Notes: generated by a model not told the origin, from the sequence alone. Counted from the stretch's first letter, positions 23,913 to 37,916 are shown. The stretch: 64,000 nucleotides of DNA from Apodemus sylvaticus (GCF_947179515.1 NC_067473.1:87838850-87902849), one strand, 5' to 3'. Made by a program: numbers and translations.

Positions 23913-25955
23913 ATGTATATGTTTAATAAATTAGTAAACTCACAGTCTTGAACTTGGAAACATAATAATGATATATGTGAAGATGCTAAGCCGCATGTGC
24001 ATCCTGACTAAGAGACTATAACTGCACAAAAGTATTAAAATTCATCGCTTATCAGCTTTAGGAATATTATCAGAGTAAATGAAGAAAGCAAATACAAAAC
24101 TAACTAAAATTAATGATCTTGCAAGACAATGTTATATTTGACAATGCTCCTTTTTATTTTTATCATTAAAGAGTTAAAAGATAATATTGATATAAAATTT
24201 CTTACACCATAAAAGCAAAATTTAGAATAGGTATAATCATAAATACAAAAACGACTAGAAAAATTAGATATTTTATTTGTTGTTTTCATTTAGTAGTTGT
24301 AATGCTCTTTTTCTTTCTCTATGTTTCATCTTTGTATGTATTTGTGAAATCTGTTCATTTTTTTTTCATCAAAATTGTACTTTTCTTACTGGCCTATCTA
24401 CCCTAGGGCATCTCAAATAATTAATGGTATGATCTACATTTATTGAACTTACATCAGAGTGTCTGCTCTTTTGGAAAGTTCCTTTAATGGCTATTAAATG
24501 CCCTTAGTAAAATTAGAGCAGAATTTGGGTTTGTTGCTAAACACACTAAGAAAATCCAATAAAATAAAAAGAAAAATAAAGAAGAACACATGCAGCAACC
24601 ACTGCATGAAGGTACTTGGCAACAAATAATTTGGATCCAACCATAAAGATTAGAAACCAGAGACAGAGTTTATCACCTTGAAAAAAGTAATAATTCAATA
24701 CAAAATCTCATCTGTAAAGCATCTTTAAAGTGGAGGATGATTCATGGAATTTAAAGTTTAAACATCATGAATGCTCAGAATTTGGTCATAGAATTAGAAA
24801 TTGAAATTTCCTAAAATCAAAGGAAACAAAATTAAAATTTAAACATTGAATCATTTTTGACAAAATGACTGTGACAAAACTGACACAGTCACCAGCAAAA
24901 GTAGCTAGTTTAAAGACACATTGCAGGTGAGATCTGTTTTTGCTGAATTGGGATTGTCATGCCTGTGACATGAAGTGATTGATTTCCTTTAATGACTGGC
25001 TAGATGTGAGTTCTGACACTTTCAAGAAATTGTGACTCTTCAATGAAGATAGTTCTCTGATTCTCTGGCAGTGTTTATATTTATACATCTTATCACAGTT
25101 TGATATAAATGTCCTTTGGGAAGAGTCAATTACTTTTTTCCTAACTTCACGTTAAACAAAGAATTGCCTGCTTTGTTAAGATTCTATTTTGAGAGAGAAT
25201 TCAAATTGGTTATCACTCTGAAATCTTATTTATGCCAAGTTTACTTTTGATTATTATTTAATATTTTTACCAGTGTCTGAGAAGCTCCTTATTCATTTGC
25301 TTCATCCACATGAAACACACTCAGTCTCGTGTAAATTGTCCTATTTTAAGAACCTTCAATCAAAGGGCCAGCCTCTGACTGCTCCTGTAGGACACCTCTG
25401 AAGGAACAAGAAGGCCCATTTCTTTGCTGTAGATAATTTGAGTTATACCGTAGTTCAGTCATAGCTCGTAGTTCAGTCATAGCTTTGAATTAGTTACAAA
25501 TGACAAAGTTAGAGATTAGTAACTAGAACGGTACCACAAGATCAGAATAAGGTAAAGAGCAAAAGTGTCTCAACAGCAAGAATCATTTGTTGGTGTAGTG
25601 CATTTCCCCCCATTATTGGGTACCAGAAAGAACTGTTTAACTTGTTTACTTTGTGAGTTTAAACATACAATCTTCTTCTCACCTTGTGATTCTGCACCAA
25701 AAGTATTTTTATATGGATACTATATGGTTAGACAGAAAGAATATTTATTCCTAAGCCTTGTATATGATATAATCTGTTAGTATCTTTCTATATGGCTATT
25801 TGAGTATGTTATTTGCAACATTAGTGATTCCCTTATCATCTATTAGTGCTATTTCCTGTTATTCTTAAAATTATTCTAACCTTCTTCTGCAATGATCCTA
25901 TACCTTTGAGAGTTGTAGGTTAATTTAATACTGAACATTTTGAAGTCTGTTATTC
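23913..25955. other. unassigned AT-rich sequence
   Basis: Two kilobases with no recognised family or exon. A tandem 17-bp duplication (TAGTTCAGTCATAGCT twice) occurs at about 25450-25483. Confidence 0.35.
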
Positions 25956-26420
25956 TCTCACATTGACCAGTGGGTCTCCATGTTAGTTGGTTGTTGCCAT
26001 CTACTGCAAAAACAAGTTTCTCTGATGAAGGTTGAGAGATGTATGGCTACAAAACCCCAGTAGGAGTAAGTTTGCTTCTGTATGCTCTCCTCTGGTGCTT
26101 ATCACATATCTTGTCTCTTTTGTTCACCCTGATAATGGTGTAGAGTTTGGGTTTCATCATGTGGAATAAGATTATAAAATAGTTGATTACTTTCAGGAAA
26201 CGTACACCACTATTGTACCAGTGGGCTTAACTTGCCAGTCTGGTTGTTATAGTTGGTAGCATTCACAGCTGAGCAAGACTAGTGATTGCTTTTCTCATCT
26301 GGAAACACCAAACATTCCAGCCTTATGATGAAGCTTCCTGGTCAATAGCAGCTTGATTTCTCCATGTTCTGTGATTTAAGACTGTGATGACTTCAGCAAT
26401 AAGTTTTACTATTAATTTTT
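25956..26420 (-). mobile_element. L1 (Lx-type) 3' UTR fragment, antisense
   Basis: Words such as GCCATCTACTGCAAAAACA, TCTCTGATGAAGGTTGAG, CACCACTATTGTACCAGTG, GATGAAGCTTCCTGGTCAA and GCTTGATTTCTCCATG occur in the order I remember for the antisense murid Lx 3' UTR. It is diverged and non-coding, with both ends indistinct. Confidence 0.7.
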
Positions 26421-29165
26421 GAGAATAATTAAAAGCACTGACAGCAAACTGTATGTTTGGGTGGGAACCTGTGGGAACTCACTATACAACAACTCTAAAA
26501 GAAGTAACTCATTCCAGAAATTTTTTATTGGTTAGCTTGTATTGTACAGTAGGGGTATTACTAGTCTATTATAGTAACTCCATTTCAACATTTTTGTACA
26601 TGAGTATGCATATACTTTAGGAAATTTCTAGAGTAGTAGGCTTTTATGTGAATATTTTGAAAGATGTTTATTAAAAGAGTCAGAGAATTTGCACATAAAA
26701 ACCTCACAGTAATTGTAAAAATGTACAAAGCCTGTGTAATCTCAGACCAGACACAATCTCAACATAGATTCTGGAAGGTGAGCACAATGTTTCACCATTA
26801 ACTAAGGGTATAGGCATTTCATAGCTACTAGAATAGGAATGGGAAGGATGAATGTGATAACATCTCATTATATAAAATTAGTATCACAGACTACTCTAGA
26901 TGCATGTAAAATTGAGATGCCACTATATAGAAGAAAATAACAATTTCCTGCAACTTTGAAATGTTCAACATTTTAGGTATATTTTCTAGTCTTAATTGTG
27001 AACCTATACTAAAACTACTCTTATAGTATACTAAAACTACTCCAGATGTTTATCTTACCAAAACTTGTGAAGCAATGATTGCTAATTTTACAATCCTATT
27101 TTCCCAATTGAAAAAGTTATGGAAAATACTTTAGTAAATTATCTTTACTGTCATATATACATTACTTTTCCAATCATGACATAAGACCTTACATCTAGCA
27201 ACCCATCAGCCACTGTGTTTATTCCTATATTAAAAACAAAACTTAGATCTTAGGTACAGTGTCTTTTAGAAGCCATCTTGGCCACCTAGACCTGAACTGT
27301 TGATACAGAAAATATATTTTAGGCTCAGACTTTTCCTCTCTGTTTCTGCAGATGAATGTAGTTAGCTATGACGCTGAGTACTTCTGATTTAATTGTAGCC
27401 TAAGACCATTCTGTGTGATACATGTACTTATAACATCAGCACTGTTAGTAAATGAAGACATCACCTCCAAAATTTGTCAATGCAACTTCGGGTTTTGACC
27501 TTCATTTATGTAGGTTGGTGTTCTGTATTCTGTGAGCATGTGGCAGTTGTGGCTAGGACTTCATGTGTGTGCGCAGACCTGTTTAAGCCAGAAATACTCA
27601 GAGGAAATGAATTGATTTACAGTGAAGTCATCCTTTACCAGAAAATAAAAATGCTTCTCACATAAAATAAACCAGAGAATGGGAAGGCAAAAGTGTCAGT
27701 CATCAATTTTTAGAAGATGTGTTTTAATGTCTACATTTTCATTTGGAAAAAAAATGGAACAGTGGAGGTTACTGAAGACAGAAAGGGGGTCGTTGTCTTT
27801 TGATAGTATGAATATCCTCATTTAGAGCTTGCCCTCCACTTATCATTGTTGATTTTTCCTTATTGCTAAAACATCATCCAAGCAGGCGCAGAATATACGG
27901 CATGTGCTGCAGGAATGGAGTGAGTGGGCCAGCATCCACACAAGCTACTGAGTACTCACAGAGATTTCCTATCCTCAGCCATCAGTGCTGGATTGGTGAA
28001 GCCTGGCTTGCTGGCTCCGTTTACTTTGTCTATAGCTGTGAAACTACCCAACAGAGCTCGAGATTCTCACTAACATAAAATATTTCTCTGTGCTATGATT
28101 AAGGAACCAGTATTATCTTTTTTATTCCATCATAAGACTGAGGACAAGCCTGCTAATGTATGGCCAGAAAAAATAGGATAAAAACTTAAAATCAGAACAC
28201 ATGAATTTAAAGCTTTCCAGACAGTAGCATAAACAAACAAATTTTTACATATAAAAATTAATAAAAATAGTTAATTTGTATTGTAGAAATCAAAATTATC
28301 TCATAGTATAGTAGTCTTTACATTAATGATATCAGCAGTCTGCTGAAGTGTGTATTTATGTGAACTTTGGAGGGATGATAATATGTCTTTAAAATTAACA
28401 CATTTAAGTTACCATTTAACTATTAAACTTATAATGACATTATTATTATTGTTGTTATTATTATTATTATTATACTTACTTGAAGGGGTTAAATATGAAA
28501 ATATTTCACTTATTCACTTATTCACACTTTTTTTGTAAGAAAGAGTTTTAGCATACTTGATCATGTTTTGCTTCAAAAAATCCTTATAAGCAAACTATAA
28601 TCCCACAAGACAGGTCTATTGATCAAGCTTTCAGGGCAGCCTAATTAATGGACCCATGCTATAGAATTATGGTATTCAATGAATATTAATAATGTAAACT
28701 TACTTCACTGTGTGCCTTAAAATAATCAAAATAAATAGATCATTTTATATGGCTGAAGGTTTCTCACATGGAAAATGAAAGCGTGCAAAATAATTTAAGA
28801 TCAGCATTTTAAAGTGATCCTCAGGAACGGATAGAAGTGAAGGACATTATGTTACACATCCAAAGAAAATAAGCACACAAAGCTTATTTTTTATGAAAAG
28901 TATAAAGTCCAGTAAAGGTTAGAAGCTAGGAGCATAACGGCCAACCCATATTGTACTCTCATAGTGTTTCACTATATTTCTACTGAGCTAATCTTTAAAA
29001 GCTGTTAGTCTCAGAATAGGTTGAGATTTACATGGAAGTTACAGACATAGAGTAAAAAACTCATGTGTGTTCTTACCTCATCCCTCTGCTATTATCCTAT
29101 TTCAGGAGAGTACAGTATTTAAGAATCCAGTGGTGATGAATGACTGTTAGTATAAATAGAAGATT
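26421..29165. other. unassigned AT-rich sequence
   Basis: About 2.7 kb with no confident gene or repeat other than a short ATT repeat at 28438-28473. Frames at 27474-27665 and 27863-28078 are short and unassigned. Confidence 0.35.
28438..28473. repeat. (ATT)n microsatellite
   Basis: Imperfect trinucleotide run of about 36 bp, interrupted by GTTGTT. Confidence 0.85.
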
Positions 29166-30420
29166 TTCCTCAGTATATCATGAGCCTTGACATATTAACA
29201 TCAAGTGGGACTTCTGTTGAAACTAGAAGCAGCCCATTTAGGGGGAAAGATCCCAAAGACAGTCAACAGAGTCAGAGACAACCAATCCTCCCATTGTTAG
29301 GAGTCCTACATGAAGACCTAGGTGCACAACTGTTACATATGTGCAAAGGGCCTAAGTCGGTTTCATACATTCTCTCTGGTTGGCAGTTCAATCTCTATGT
29401 GCCTCTATGGCCCCAGATTAGTTAATCCTTCACCAGAAAGTCTGTAGGTCTTCTAGTGGTGTACTTGATACCTCTTGTGTCCTACAATCCTTCCACCCCA
29501 TCTTCTACAGGATTTCCTCAAGCTCTCTGCATCTTTTCCCATCAGTTGCTGTGTGAGGCTTCTCTTATGATGGATATGCTAGGCTCCTGCATACAGATAT
29601 AGGAGAATATCATTAAGAGTGTTGGAGCAGGCTCTCTCTCATGTCATGGATCTCAAGCTGGTCGACTCATTGGTTAGGTCATTTTCTCAATTTCTGCTCC
29701 ACCTTTTATCCCTTCAAATTAGGATCCAGGAAAAATTGAAAGTTGAAGATCTAGCTGCTGGGTTGGTGTCCTAATCCCTTCATTGTAAGTCTTGCCTGGT
29801 TAATGGAGATGACCAGGTCAGGCTCCATATCCCCAATTGCTAGGGTCTTAGCTAGGGTCACCCTCAGAGATTGCGGGGAGAATCCTTTCCCTTATATTTC
29901 TAGCTCATCACAGAGATGTCACACCCCATTCCAGTTGTCTCTCCCAGTCTTGTCTTCACTATCCTCCTACCCCTGATACCACTTGTTCCTATGTGCAGCT
30001 CATCCCTCATTCTATCCTTTCCTCCATGTATGTTTATCCTACTTCTTCTCAGTTATTATAACTTTAGTTGCTGATTTCTGAATGTATCTTTGTTGGGTGG
30101 GGTTTTTGTTGTTTTATTCCTTGGTGTTTGTTTCCTTTTAATCTTCTGTCCAGAGTTGCCTGCAGTTCTGGTGACCAGTGAATCTTTAGTTACAGTAAGG
30201 TTTTTGTGGCCTGCATAACCTCTGGGTATTTGGGTGTCAGTATTTCCTTTACAGTCTCTAATAAGAGCATGACCTGAAGTCCTTGGTGCTGATGTGACTT
30301 CTGGGAATGTGGGCAAAATTGTAGGCCAGAAAATGGAGGCCTCAGGATTGGGTTGATTTTAAGACTGTAGTTTGTACTTTAAGGAGAGTTTTAATCATAG
30401 AGCTTGGGGCAGGGTCTTGT
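29166..30420 (-). mobile_element. L1 (Lx-type) 3' UTR, antisense, long
   Basis: From 29270 onward the words CAACCAATCCTCCCATTG, GGAGTCCTACATGAAGACCT, ATTCTCTCTGGTTGGCAG and TATCATTAAGAGTGTTGG follow the antisense Lx 3' UTR order and parallel the copy at 0.5-1.5 kb. The part above 30050 is purine-rich on the minus strand, with an 86-codon frame (30056-30316) full of Lys/Thr/Asn. I read it as further L1 sequence rather than a gene, but less surely. Confidence 0.65.
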
Positions 30421-30565
30421 TTATTTAATTTTTATGATTGTATGAGTTTATTAGGTTTAAGTTATGACTACCATTTTCTCACTTATCAAGAGTGTATACC
30501 ATCACTTGACAAAGAACTGCTTCTACAGGTTCCTACATTAACAGATCACTGTTCCCTCTCCTTGT

Positions 30566-30666
30566 GTTTTTTTCTTTTCTTTCCTTTTCTTTTCTTTTCT
30601 TTCCTTTTCTTTTCTTTCTTTTCTTTTCTTTCTTTTCTTTTCTTTTCTTTTCTCTTCTTTTCTTTT
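30566..30666. repeat. (TTTTC)n pyrimidine tract
   Basis: A pure pyrimidine run of about 100 bp built from TTTTC/TTTC units. The Phe/Ser/Leu-rich frame across it is an artefact. Confidence 0.9.
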
Positions 30667-33495
30667 GAAAGCCATCAATTAAGGCATGCTGAATGTGGCC
30701 ATGTGGTACTAAGTCCTACACCTTGGATAAGAAATGTTATGTACATAAATTATTTATGATATTCCTTTATTAGCATTTGCTTTTTCTTTCCTATTTATGT
30801 ATTTGGTCATTTAATTTTTCTGTATGTAGTGATAGTTTGAATGATTTTGAATTATATTCCAACATTGTGTTACTTATCATTCAGTTTGTTCCATCTTTGC
30901 CCTTTTGAAGCCGTTTCATGTTGGCTAATTTCTCTTTGCTTTGCTCTGACCATTTTGTTTTATGATCACTCTCTTACTTTCTAATAGATACATTTCTAGA
31001 AGTTTCTTATGCAGTCCAGGCCATATCTTGACCAAGTTATTAGTTTCTCTAGGAAGCCCTTATTCTTTTAACAGAACAAACCAAAATTTCAGAATTCTGT
31101 GATATTAGGAACATGTTAATAAATTATACTACTTGTCAAAATGGCCATATTTAGAGTGAAGCAAAAGTACTTTATTTGAGAAATAAAAATATTTCCACTA
31201 GAATTAATATAAAATTCATATTGTGTTATGCAAATACATGATTGAGAAATGTTATACTTTTTATACTGATAGGAAAAAGAAATAAATACTTATAAATCAG
31301 CTAACAGATATCACTATGAAAAATATTAGAAGAACATTGTGTTTCTCAGTGCTATATAAGTGAGTTCATGTTTATGCTCCTCATACATAGAATACCAAAA
31401 TGCTGCCATGCTCAAAAGTCAGCATAGTTTTCTGGTTTAGTCTGTCATGTGTCTTTTCCTTTAAACTCCTGCTATACTAGTGAAGGGTACTGGGGGTCAG
31501 CAAGCACTCTATACTTTGTTTTGCCTAATATCAAGTAGGCAATGCAGTTGAACAGGACTGAATTACTGGCCAAACATTTTAACTCTATCAGAATACAGAG
31601 TATAGCAATTCACAATGCATTTTCTCATATTAAACTTGAAAATATATTTTAGGGAAAATTCTTCTTTAATGTTCATGTTTCACTAGAATCTGCGAAGCAA
31701 ACATTTTACTGTTCTTTTGTGTTGTATATTTAGAAATATTCTCTGCAAATAGCTTAGACTGATCTTCAACTTCTACTTCTCCTGCCTCAGCTTCCAGAGA
31801 ACACTACTCATATTCTAGTTGTACCCCCTACCATCCCCAACTTGGTTTTATTTATTTCTTTTATTATTTGTTTTTGTTAAACAAGCTTTAGTTTAACATA
31901 TTCACATAGCACTTAATTAGTTGCTTTTTCTTGCCAATATGGATAACTATAGTAATCCTGCCTTCTTTCCTAGTCTAAAGAGTAGATTTTAGGATTAGAG
32001 GTATAATTCTTAAGATGGTATGTCAGAGTTAGAACTTAGAAAGACCATATACCTACTCAGCCACTATTAAAAAGAAAACCTTTGTTATTAGTATATGTTC
32101 ACCAGATGTGTATGTGCATGTTTGTAATCACTGGAATACATAGACCATGACTGTATATTAATGTCAGAAAATAACTATTTAATTCTCTCTACCACATGTA
32201 TACAGAAAGTAATGTTATACCATGACATTCTATGACATGCTCTTACCCAATGAGCCATATTTGGAGTCCAAAATAGTTTGATACATTGTCTGGCCTTGTA
32301 TATCTTCTGTGAACATATAGAATATGCCTAATAATACAGGAGAAGATATAATCAGTTTCTCCTCATTGTTTTTTCCATAATCATGCATTTTCATTTAAAC
32401 CTGCTGATATTTGCTTTGCTTGTAGGGGAGCTAGCTCTCAATATAACAAAATATATTTTAAATAAAAACAAAACACAAAACTATAAGTACTTAAATCAGA
32501 TTTTTATTTTATCAAAAGCATTCAAGAAGAGAATGATATTTCCTACCTCTCTCTTACAATTTTATATAAAGTATCCTTTTCTGTTTTGTATGTCTTATTA
32601 CAAGTGTCAAAAGCATGTCAATATGTCAGTGCAAAAGGCCCAGTCTGTGAGACACTTTGTTTCTCCTATAACCTTTGCCTCTTCCCTGTTTCTGCCTACT
32701 TCAAATTTTCCCTTCTGCAAACCATCTGCTCAGGTGTTTCCAAAATAAGGAGATGCTTCTCTGTTTTAAAATAATTTTAATAGTTTAGCTAAAACCCCCA
32801 TTTCTATAATAATACAATAATAAACCTATATTCACTATTTAAGTTGTTAAGCATAAAGCAGGATTAAGATGTATGATGAGGAAAATTGAATATACCATCT
32901 AAGAATATTTGTTAAAATACAAATTAATCTGTGAAAATCTTGGGCTAGAATTTATATAATATAAAATTTGATGTCATTCACTCATAGTACCAGAAAAACA
33001 TGTCCAAAAGTATTTGCTGTGTTTATTAATACCATAATCTTTGGAAATAAAAAGTCAATAAAATAAAAAAGAAAAAAGACTATACATTTTTTGTGAACTT
33101 CAATTAGAACAAGACTTATAACTGCAACAGTCATGATATAAACCTTAAGAAATAACTGGGAAAGACATACAGAATGGGAAAAAATTTACTTCTTTTTAAT
33201 ATACTTTTCTAAAACGTGAGATATAGGACAAAACTAAGTAAATTCTGGCCTAAAAATGTATGTTACATGGGATGAAACAATAAAAAAGTCAATAGTAACA
33301 AACAGTGTCTCCTATCCAGATGCCCAGGTGAATGAAGATACAGCACAAACTGCTGAAAATGTTCTCAGTTGAATTTGCTGATGGCCATACATGTGAGCAT
33401 ATTATCACGCTCACAGAAAATATTTAAAAAGTTGCTCTAAGGGAAAATTTACAAATTAGTCTTTCTCTTGTAACAAAAATATCTAAGTCAATCAA
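30667..33495. other. unassigned AT-rich sequence
   Basis: No confident feature in 2.8 kb. The + frame 32383-32748 (121 codons) is AT-rich with hydrophobic and Lys/Asn-rich stretches and no recognisable domain. It is probably chance. A short B1-like relic may exist near 31770-31820 (CTGCCTCAGCTTCC). Confidence 0.35.
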
Positions 33496-33499
33496 TTTA

Positions 33500-34120
33500 A
33501 AGATAAAAGTTTATTTGGCTCATTGTCTGGGTATTTTCAACTCCCAACAATGTATCGTGATGAAAATATGCTGTAGGTCAGAGCTCACTACTCAGAGGGT
33601 GGGGAGCAAAAGAAACAGGGAACAGGAGCAAGTTACAGTACCCAAACCAATGGTGTGGCCCCATGTAACTAGAAGAATTCAGCCATTAGAAACAATGAAT
33701 TCATGAAATTCTTAGGCAAATGGATGGAGCTGGAGAACATCATACTAAGTGAGGTAGCCCAGTCTCAAAAGATCAATCATGGTATGCACTCACTAATAAG
33801 TGGATATTAGCCTGGAAAACTGGAATACCCAAAACATAATCCACACATCAAATGAGGTACAAGAAGAATGGAGGAGTGGCCCCTGATTCTGGAAAGACTC
33901 AGTGTAGCAGTATAGGGCAAAACCAGAACAGGGAAGTGGGAAGGGGTGGGTGGGAGAACAGGGGGAGGGAAGGGGGCTTATGTGACTTTTGGGGAGTGGG
34001 GGACCAGGAAAGGGGAAATCATTTGAAATGCAAATAAAAAATACATCAAATTAAAAAAAAAAGAATTCTACCTAGGACACACCTATGAAAGGTCTGTTGA
34101 GGACCATGGGTAACAGGTAA
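33500..34120 (-). mobile_element. possible antisense MaLR LTR split by an L1
   Basis: The flank before the L1 at 33681 begins AAAAGTTTATTTGGCTCATTG. The flank after it continues with CTAGGACACACCTATGAAAG. Both resemble antisense MaLR LTR text. If correct, the L1 3' end at 33681-34060 inserted into an older LTR. Confidence 0.4.
33673..34068 (+). mobile_element. 5'-truncated young L1 3' end
   Basis: About 380 bp covering the ORF2 terminal codons (SAIRNNEFMKFLGKWMELENI in the L1 frame) and the full polypurine 3' UTR, ending in A10. AAGAATTC occurs at 33673-33680 and again right after the tail at 34061-34068, a short probable TSD. Its 3' UTR is nearly identical to the 1.6 kb copy and to the inverted copy at 34.9 kb. 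Confidence 0.88.
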
Positions 34121-34892
34121 TACATCTCCACATCATAATTTAGGGAAAGTGAATTCTTTTTTTACCAAGGCACATTTAATATAATATTAAGAATTTGATA
34201 CAAAAGGCCACAAATATAATGAAGGAGTACATCTCCCCATTTAACACCAACAAGAACACTGTTTAACATGTGCCTGCTGAATGAGAAGAGGGTTTACAGA
34301 ATAATGGGCGTCAATACAAAAACTGGGAGAGTGACAATGATTATAGGAAAGGCAGAAAGAAGCAGCAAGAGACAGATCTGGAGGGCTACTGGTCAATACC
34401 ATGAGAGCAGCAGGTTTATTTTCCCAGTGTCTTTTAAAGACAACCAAAAAAGAATATGACCAAGTCCAGAAAGTTAAACAGTGACTACAAATATGTATGT
34501 GGTGAGTTTGTGGTATAAGTTATATGTTTGACTAAGCTCATTTCCTTCAAGTTTAAACAATCTCACAAAGATGCTTGTGTAAGTGAATGAACTTGGCAGT
34601 ACATAATGTTTGTCTTAACTAGAACAAAGACTAATGTTGGCAAACCCATTCATGATTAATCATAAGCAAGAAGTCAGCAAATTTAACTTCACATGTGCTC
34701 CCCACATCTGTTTCACTTCCTGCATGCAGTTCCTACCTTAGGTTTTCTCATGATGAACTGTAACCTGTAAGCCAAATACACTCCTAACTCACATGTCTTT
34801 TAAGAACAGTTCAAGGACATTTATTTAATTATATTTTAAAAGGATTATTATAACATTAAAACATTTCACTCATGCTTTAATTTTGTATAATT

Positions 34893-35192
34893 GTTTGATT
34901 TCTTTTTTTTATTTCATTTACATTTCAAATGATTTCCCCTTTTCTGGTTCCCCACTCCCCGAAAGTCACATAAGCCCCCTTCCCTCCCTCTGTTCTCCCA
35001 CCCATCCCTTCCCACTTCCCTGTTCTGGTTTTGTCTTATACTGCTACACTGGGTCTTTCCAGAACTAGGGGCCACTCCTCCGTTCTTCTTGTACCTCATT
35101 TGAAGTGTGGATTATGTTTTGCATATTCCAGTTTTCCAGGCTAATATCCACTTATTAGTGAGTGCATATCATGATTGATCTGATTTCAATTG
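34893..35192 (-). mobile_element. 5'-truncated young L1 3' end, antisense
   Basis: A T-rich tail at 34901 is followed by the antisense polypurine 3' UTR (CAAATGATTTCCCCTTTTC, CTTCCCACTTCCCTGTTC) back to CACTTATTAGTGAGTGCATA near 35170. TGATTTC occurs just before the T tail and again at about 35180, a possible short TSD. It is the inverted partner of the L1 at 33.7-34.1 kb, about 850 bp away. Confidence 0.87.
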
Positions 35193-35458
35193 TGTTTATG
35201 GGGACTATAAAAAAACCATTGGTAGGGAAGGAGAAAGAAATATCTTAGGGGAAATCTAGTAGAATACAGGTAATGTTACAAATGGAAAAAGAATAATGGA
35301 GAGGGAAATTTAAATGAAGAGATGGTTGGGAAAATGCCAAGGATCAGCTTGAAGAGAGGTTCTGAGGAAGGAGTGTCTAGAAGCAATGAAGCAAATTACT
35401 CAAAGTCAAATCATACTTTACAAGCTGATGGCCTATGATCTTTCAAAACACCTTTTCA

Positions 35459-35665
<207 letters not shown>

Positions 35666-35924
35666 CTTGTGTGTAAAAATTCTGCTGGAGACAACTTTTT
35701 CTTGCTAGTCTAAAAACTCTCTGGATAGCTCATCTCTTGTAGATCAAAAGCCCAGTCTTTTACTTACATGTCTATTCAGTCATTACCCCCAAATCTCTTT
35801 ATCCCATAATAGAATCTTAGGGGAAATCCTATGACCCCAGACCCTTGATTCGTAAAAGAAATTTAGCTCAGCATTAGCTAAGCAATCAGCATGATGTGGG
35901 ACCCCAATGTGAAATGATCATTTC

Positions 35925-36026
35925 TACCCTGCCTGGGCCTGGACCTAAATTCCTGATCCAGGATGACCTTGAACTCAGGAATACACCTGTCTTTTTATGC
36001 ATAAACAAACAAACAAACAAACAAAA
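35925..36026 (-). mobile_element. possible decayed B1 fragment plus (AAAC)n
   Basis: GGATGACCTTGAACTCAGGA and ACACCTGTC look like an antisense B1 middle. An ACAAACAAACAAAC run follows at 36000-36026. It is short and diverged. Confidence 0.4.
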
Positions 36027-36202
36027 ACTGGTTAGAATCTTGTGCTTCAATCACCACTGCCTTAATCTCTTAATCTCCTTCCTTAGTATCTTTCTGACAA
36101 GCTGGTTCATAATGCAACTGCCTCTGTTCCTTTAGATCTGTGAAACTCCTTATGCAGTTAATATTGCAATCATGTATTTTGCACAGTTAAGATGTTTTAT
36201 AT

Positions 36203-36586
36203 TGTACTGGCTAGTTTGATGTGTCAACTTGACACAGCCTAGAGTTTTCACAGAGAAAGGAGTTTCAGTTGGGGAAGTGCCTCCATGAGATCCAGCTGTG
36301 GGGCATTTTCCCAATTAGTGATCAAGGGGCGAGGGCCCCTTGTGGGTGGTACCACCTTTGGGCTGGTGCTCTTCGGTTCTATAAGAGAGCAGGCTAAGCA
36401 AGACAGTAAGAAACATCTCTCCTTGGCCTCTGCATCAGCTCCTGCTTCCTGACTGCTTGAGTTTCAGCCCTGACTTCCTTTAGTGATGAACTGCAACCTG
36501 GAAGTGTAAGCTGAATAAATCCTTTCCTCCCCAACTTGCTTCTTGGTCATGGTGTTTGTGCAGGAATAGAAATGCTGACTAAGACA
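36203..36586 (+). mobile_element. solo MaLR-like LTR
   Basis: The 384-bp LTR begins TGTACTGGCTAGTTTGATGT and ends CTGACTAAGACA (TG...CA). It contains a TATA-like TCTATAAGAG and an AATAAA polyadenylation signal in GCTGAATAAATCC. It is the same family as both LTRs of the element at 52.9-54.9 kb, with no internal region attached. Flanking TATAT/TATAC may be a 5-bp TSD. I believe it belongs to the rodent ERVL-MaLR group but do not trust a sub-family name. Confidence 0.85.
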
Positions 36587-36587
36587 T

Positions 36588-36632
36588 ATACATACATACA
36601 TATATATATACATACATATATATATATATATG

Positions 36633-36670
<38 letters not shown>
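36588..36670. repeat. (TA)n with CATA/TGTA interruptions
   Basis: Alternating TA array of about 80 bp directly 3' of the solo LTR, with CATACATA and GTATGTGTA interruptions. Confidence 0.9.
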
Positions 36671-36674
<4 letters not shown>

Positions 36675-37885
36675 ACTCATGTTTTCAGTGTTCTTTCCCA
36701 CAGCCTTAAGGACTGTCTTGAAGGACACAATGTTCTATCATTCTATTGAGACATTAGACATACCCTCACCTCCTAGATTTTGACACATGCTATCTGATTA
36801 TCATTTAGTCATTAACCTTTGCAGAAAGGACAGTCTTCAAAGAAGTAACATGGAAATATGTACATTTTATACAAACTAGCCTTGCAACCACAACAACCAT
36901 CACCACTCATGCAGGCCCATGCCCTTATGGCTCTGTTCCAGAGGACAGAACCATGTCATTCTGTCTTTTATTTGACCAAGCAGGATTCAGCATCTACCTC
37001 ATTTTGTTTCAATTTGAGAGTGGAAATGTTGACCATTAGTAGTTACTGAGCCCTTGAATTGATTGATACAGACTTCAAGGAGAAACAAAACCAATCAGAA
37101 TAGACCAAGTGCAATTATCCTCAAATTCATTCAGGGAGACCAAAGAGTATATTCATGCACAGCAAAGGTAAATGCTACATATACTTTCTCAAAAGAATTA
37201 AATCCCACTCTACAGTTACTAACATGAATGATCTTATATAGGGAATCCATAACCAAAGTCAACTTAGAATTTTTCTAAAGTCCCTTTAAATGAGACTAAA
37301 TATTAGACCAGTCATATTGAGAGGTATTATACTCTAAGGGAATTAAGCTAATCCAACAGAATAGTTAATGGCATTGCACTGAGAGCCTGATCTTAATATT
37401 TTGAATTTGATTTCCCATAAATAGAACTGCTTCCTCTAAAGAATTAGGTCTATCCTGAAGTTCCCTGTCAATATTCTTCTGAATCATGAGTACTATTTAC
37501 ACATATTTGGATAACTGACCTACATGATATACTATGTAAATTTATTTTACTAAGGATATACTAGATAAGACAAAACTAGAAATCACACCTATTAACAGTC
37601 ATTTAGACCTCTTGTGAGACAAGGTAGCCCTATGTAAAGCCTCTATAAACAAATCTTGCTGAGAAGGGCCTGAGAAATTGTGGCTACATCATGGGAGTGA
37701 TACAGCTCTGAGAATTCAAAGGCTCTGGATCTAACTTTAGATACTGAAGATACTGAATGTGGAATGGCTCTAAGTTACCACAGAGGCAGAAAAAAAATCT
37801 GTAATATTTCCAGAATGCTGTGCAGGCCTAAGCAGGTCTCTGCAGGTTTTATTGGAGTTTTTTTGTTTTGTTTTTGTTTTTTTTG

Positions 37886-37916
<31 letters not shown>

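Noticed and set aside
32383..32748. 121-codon plus frame as a small membrane protein gene
   Set aside because: AT-rich, Lys/Asn/Phe-driven composition; no start context, splice or family signal; chance is more likely.
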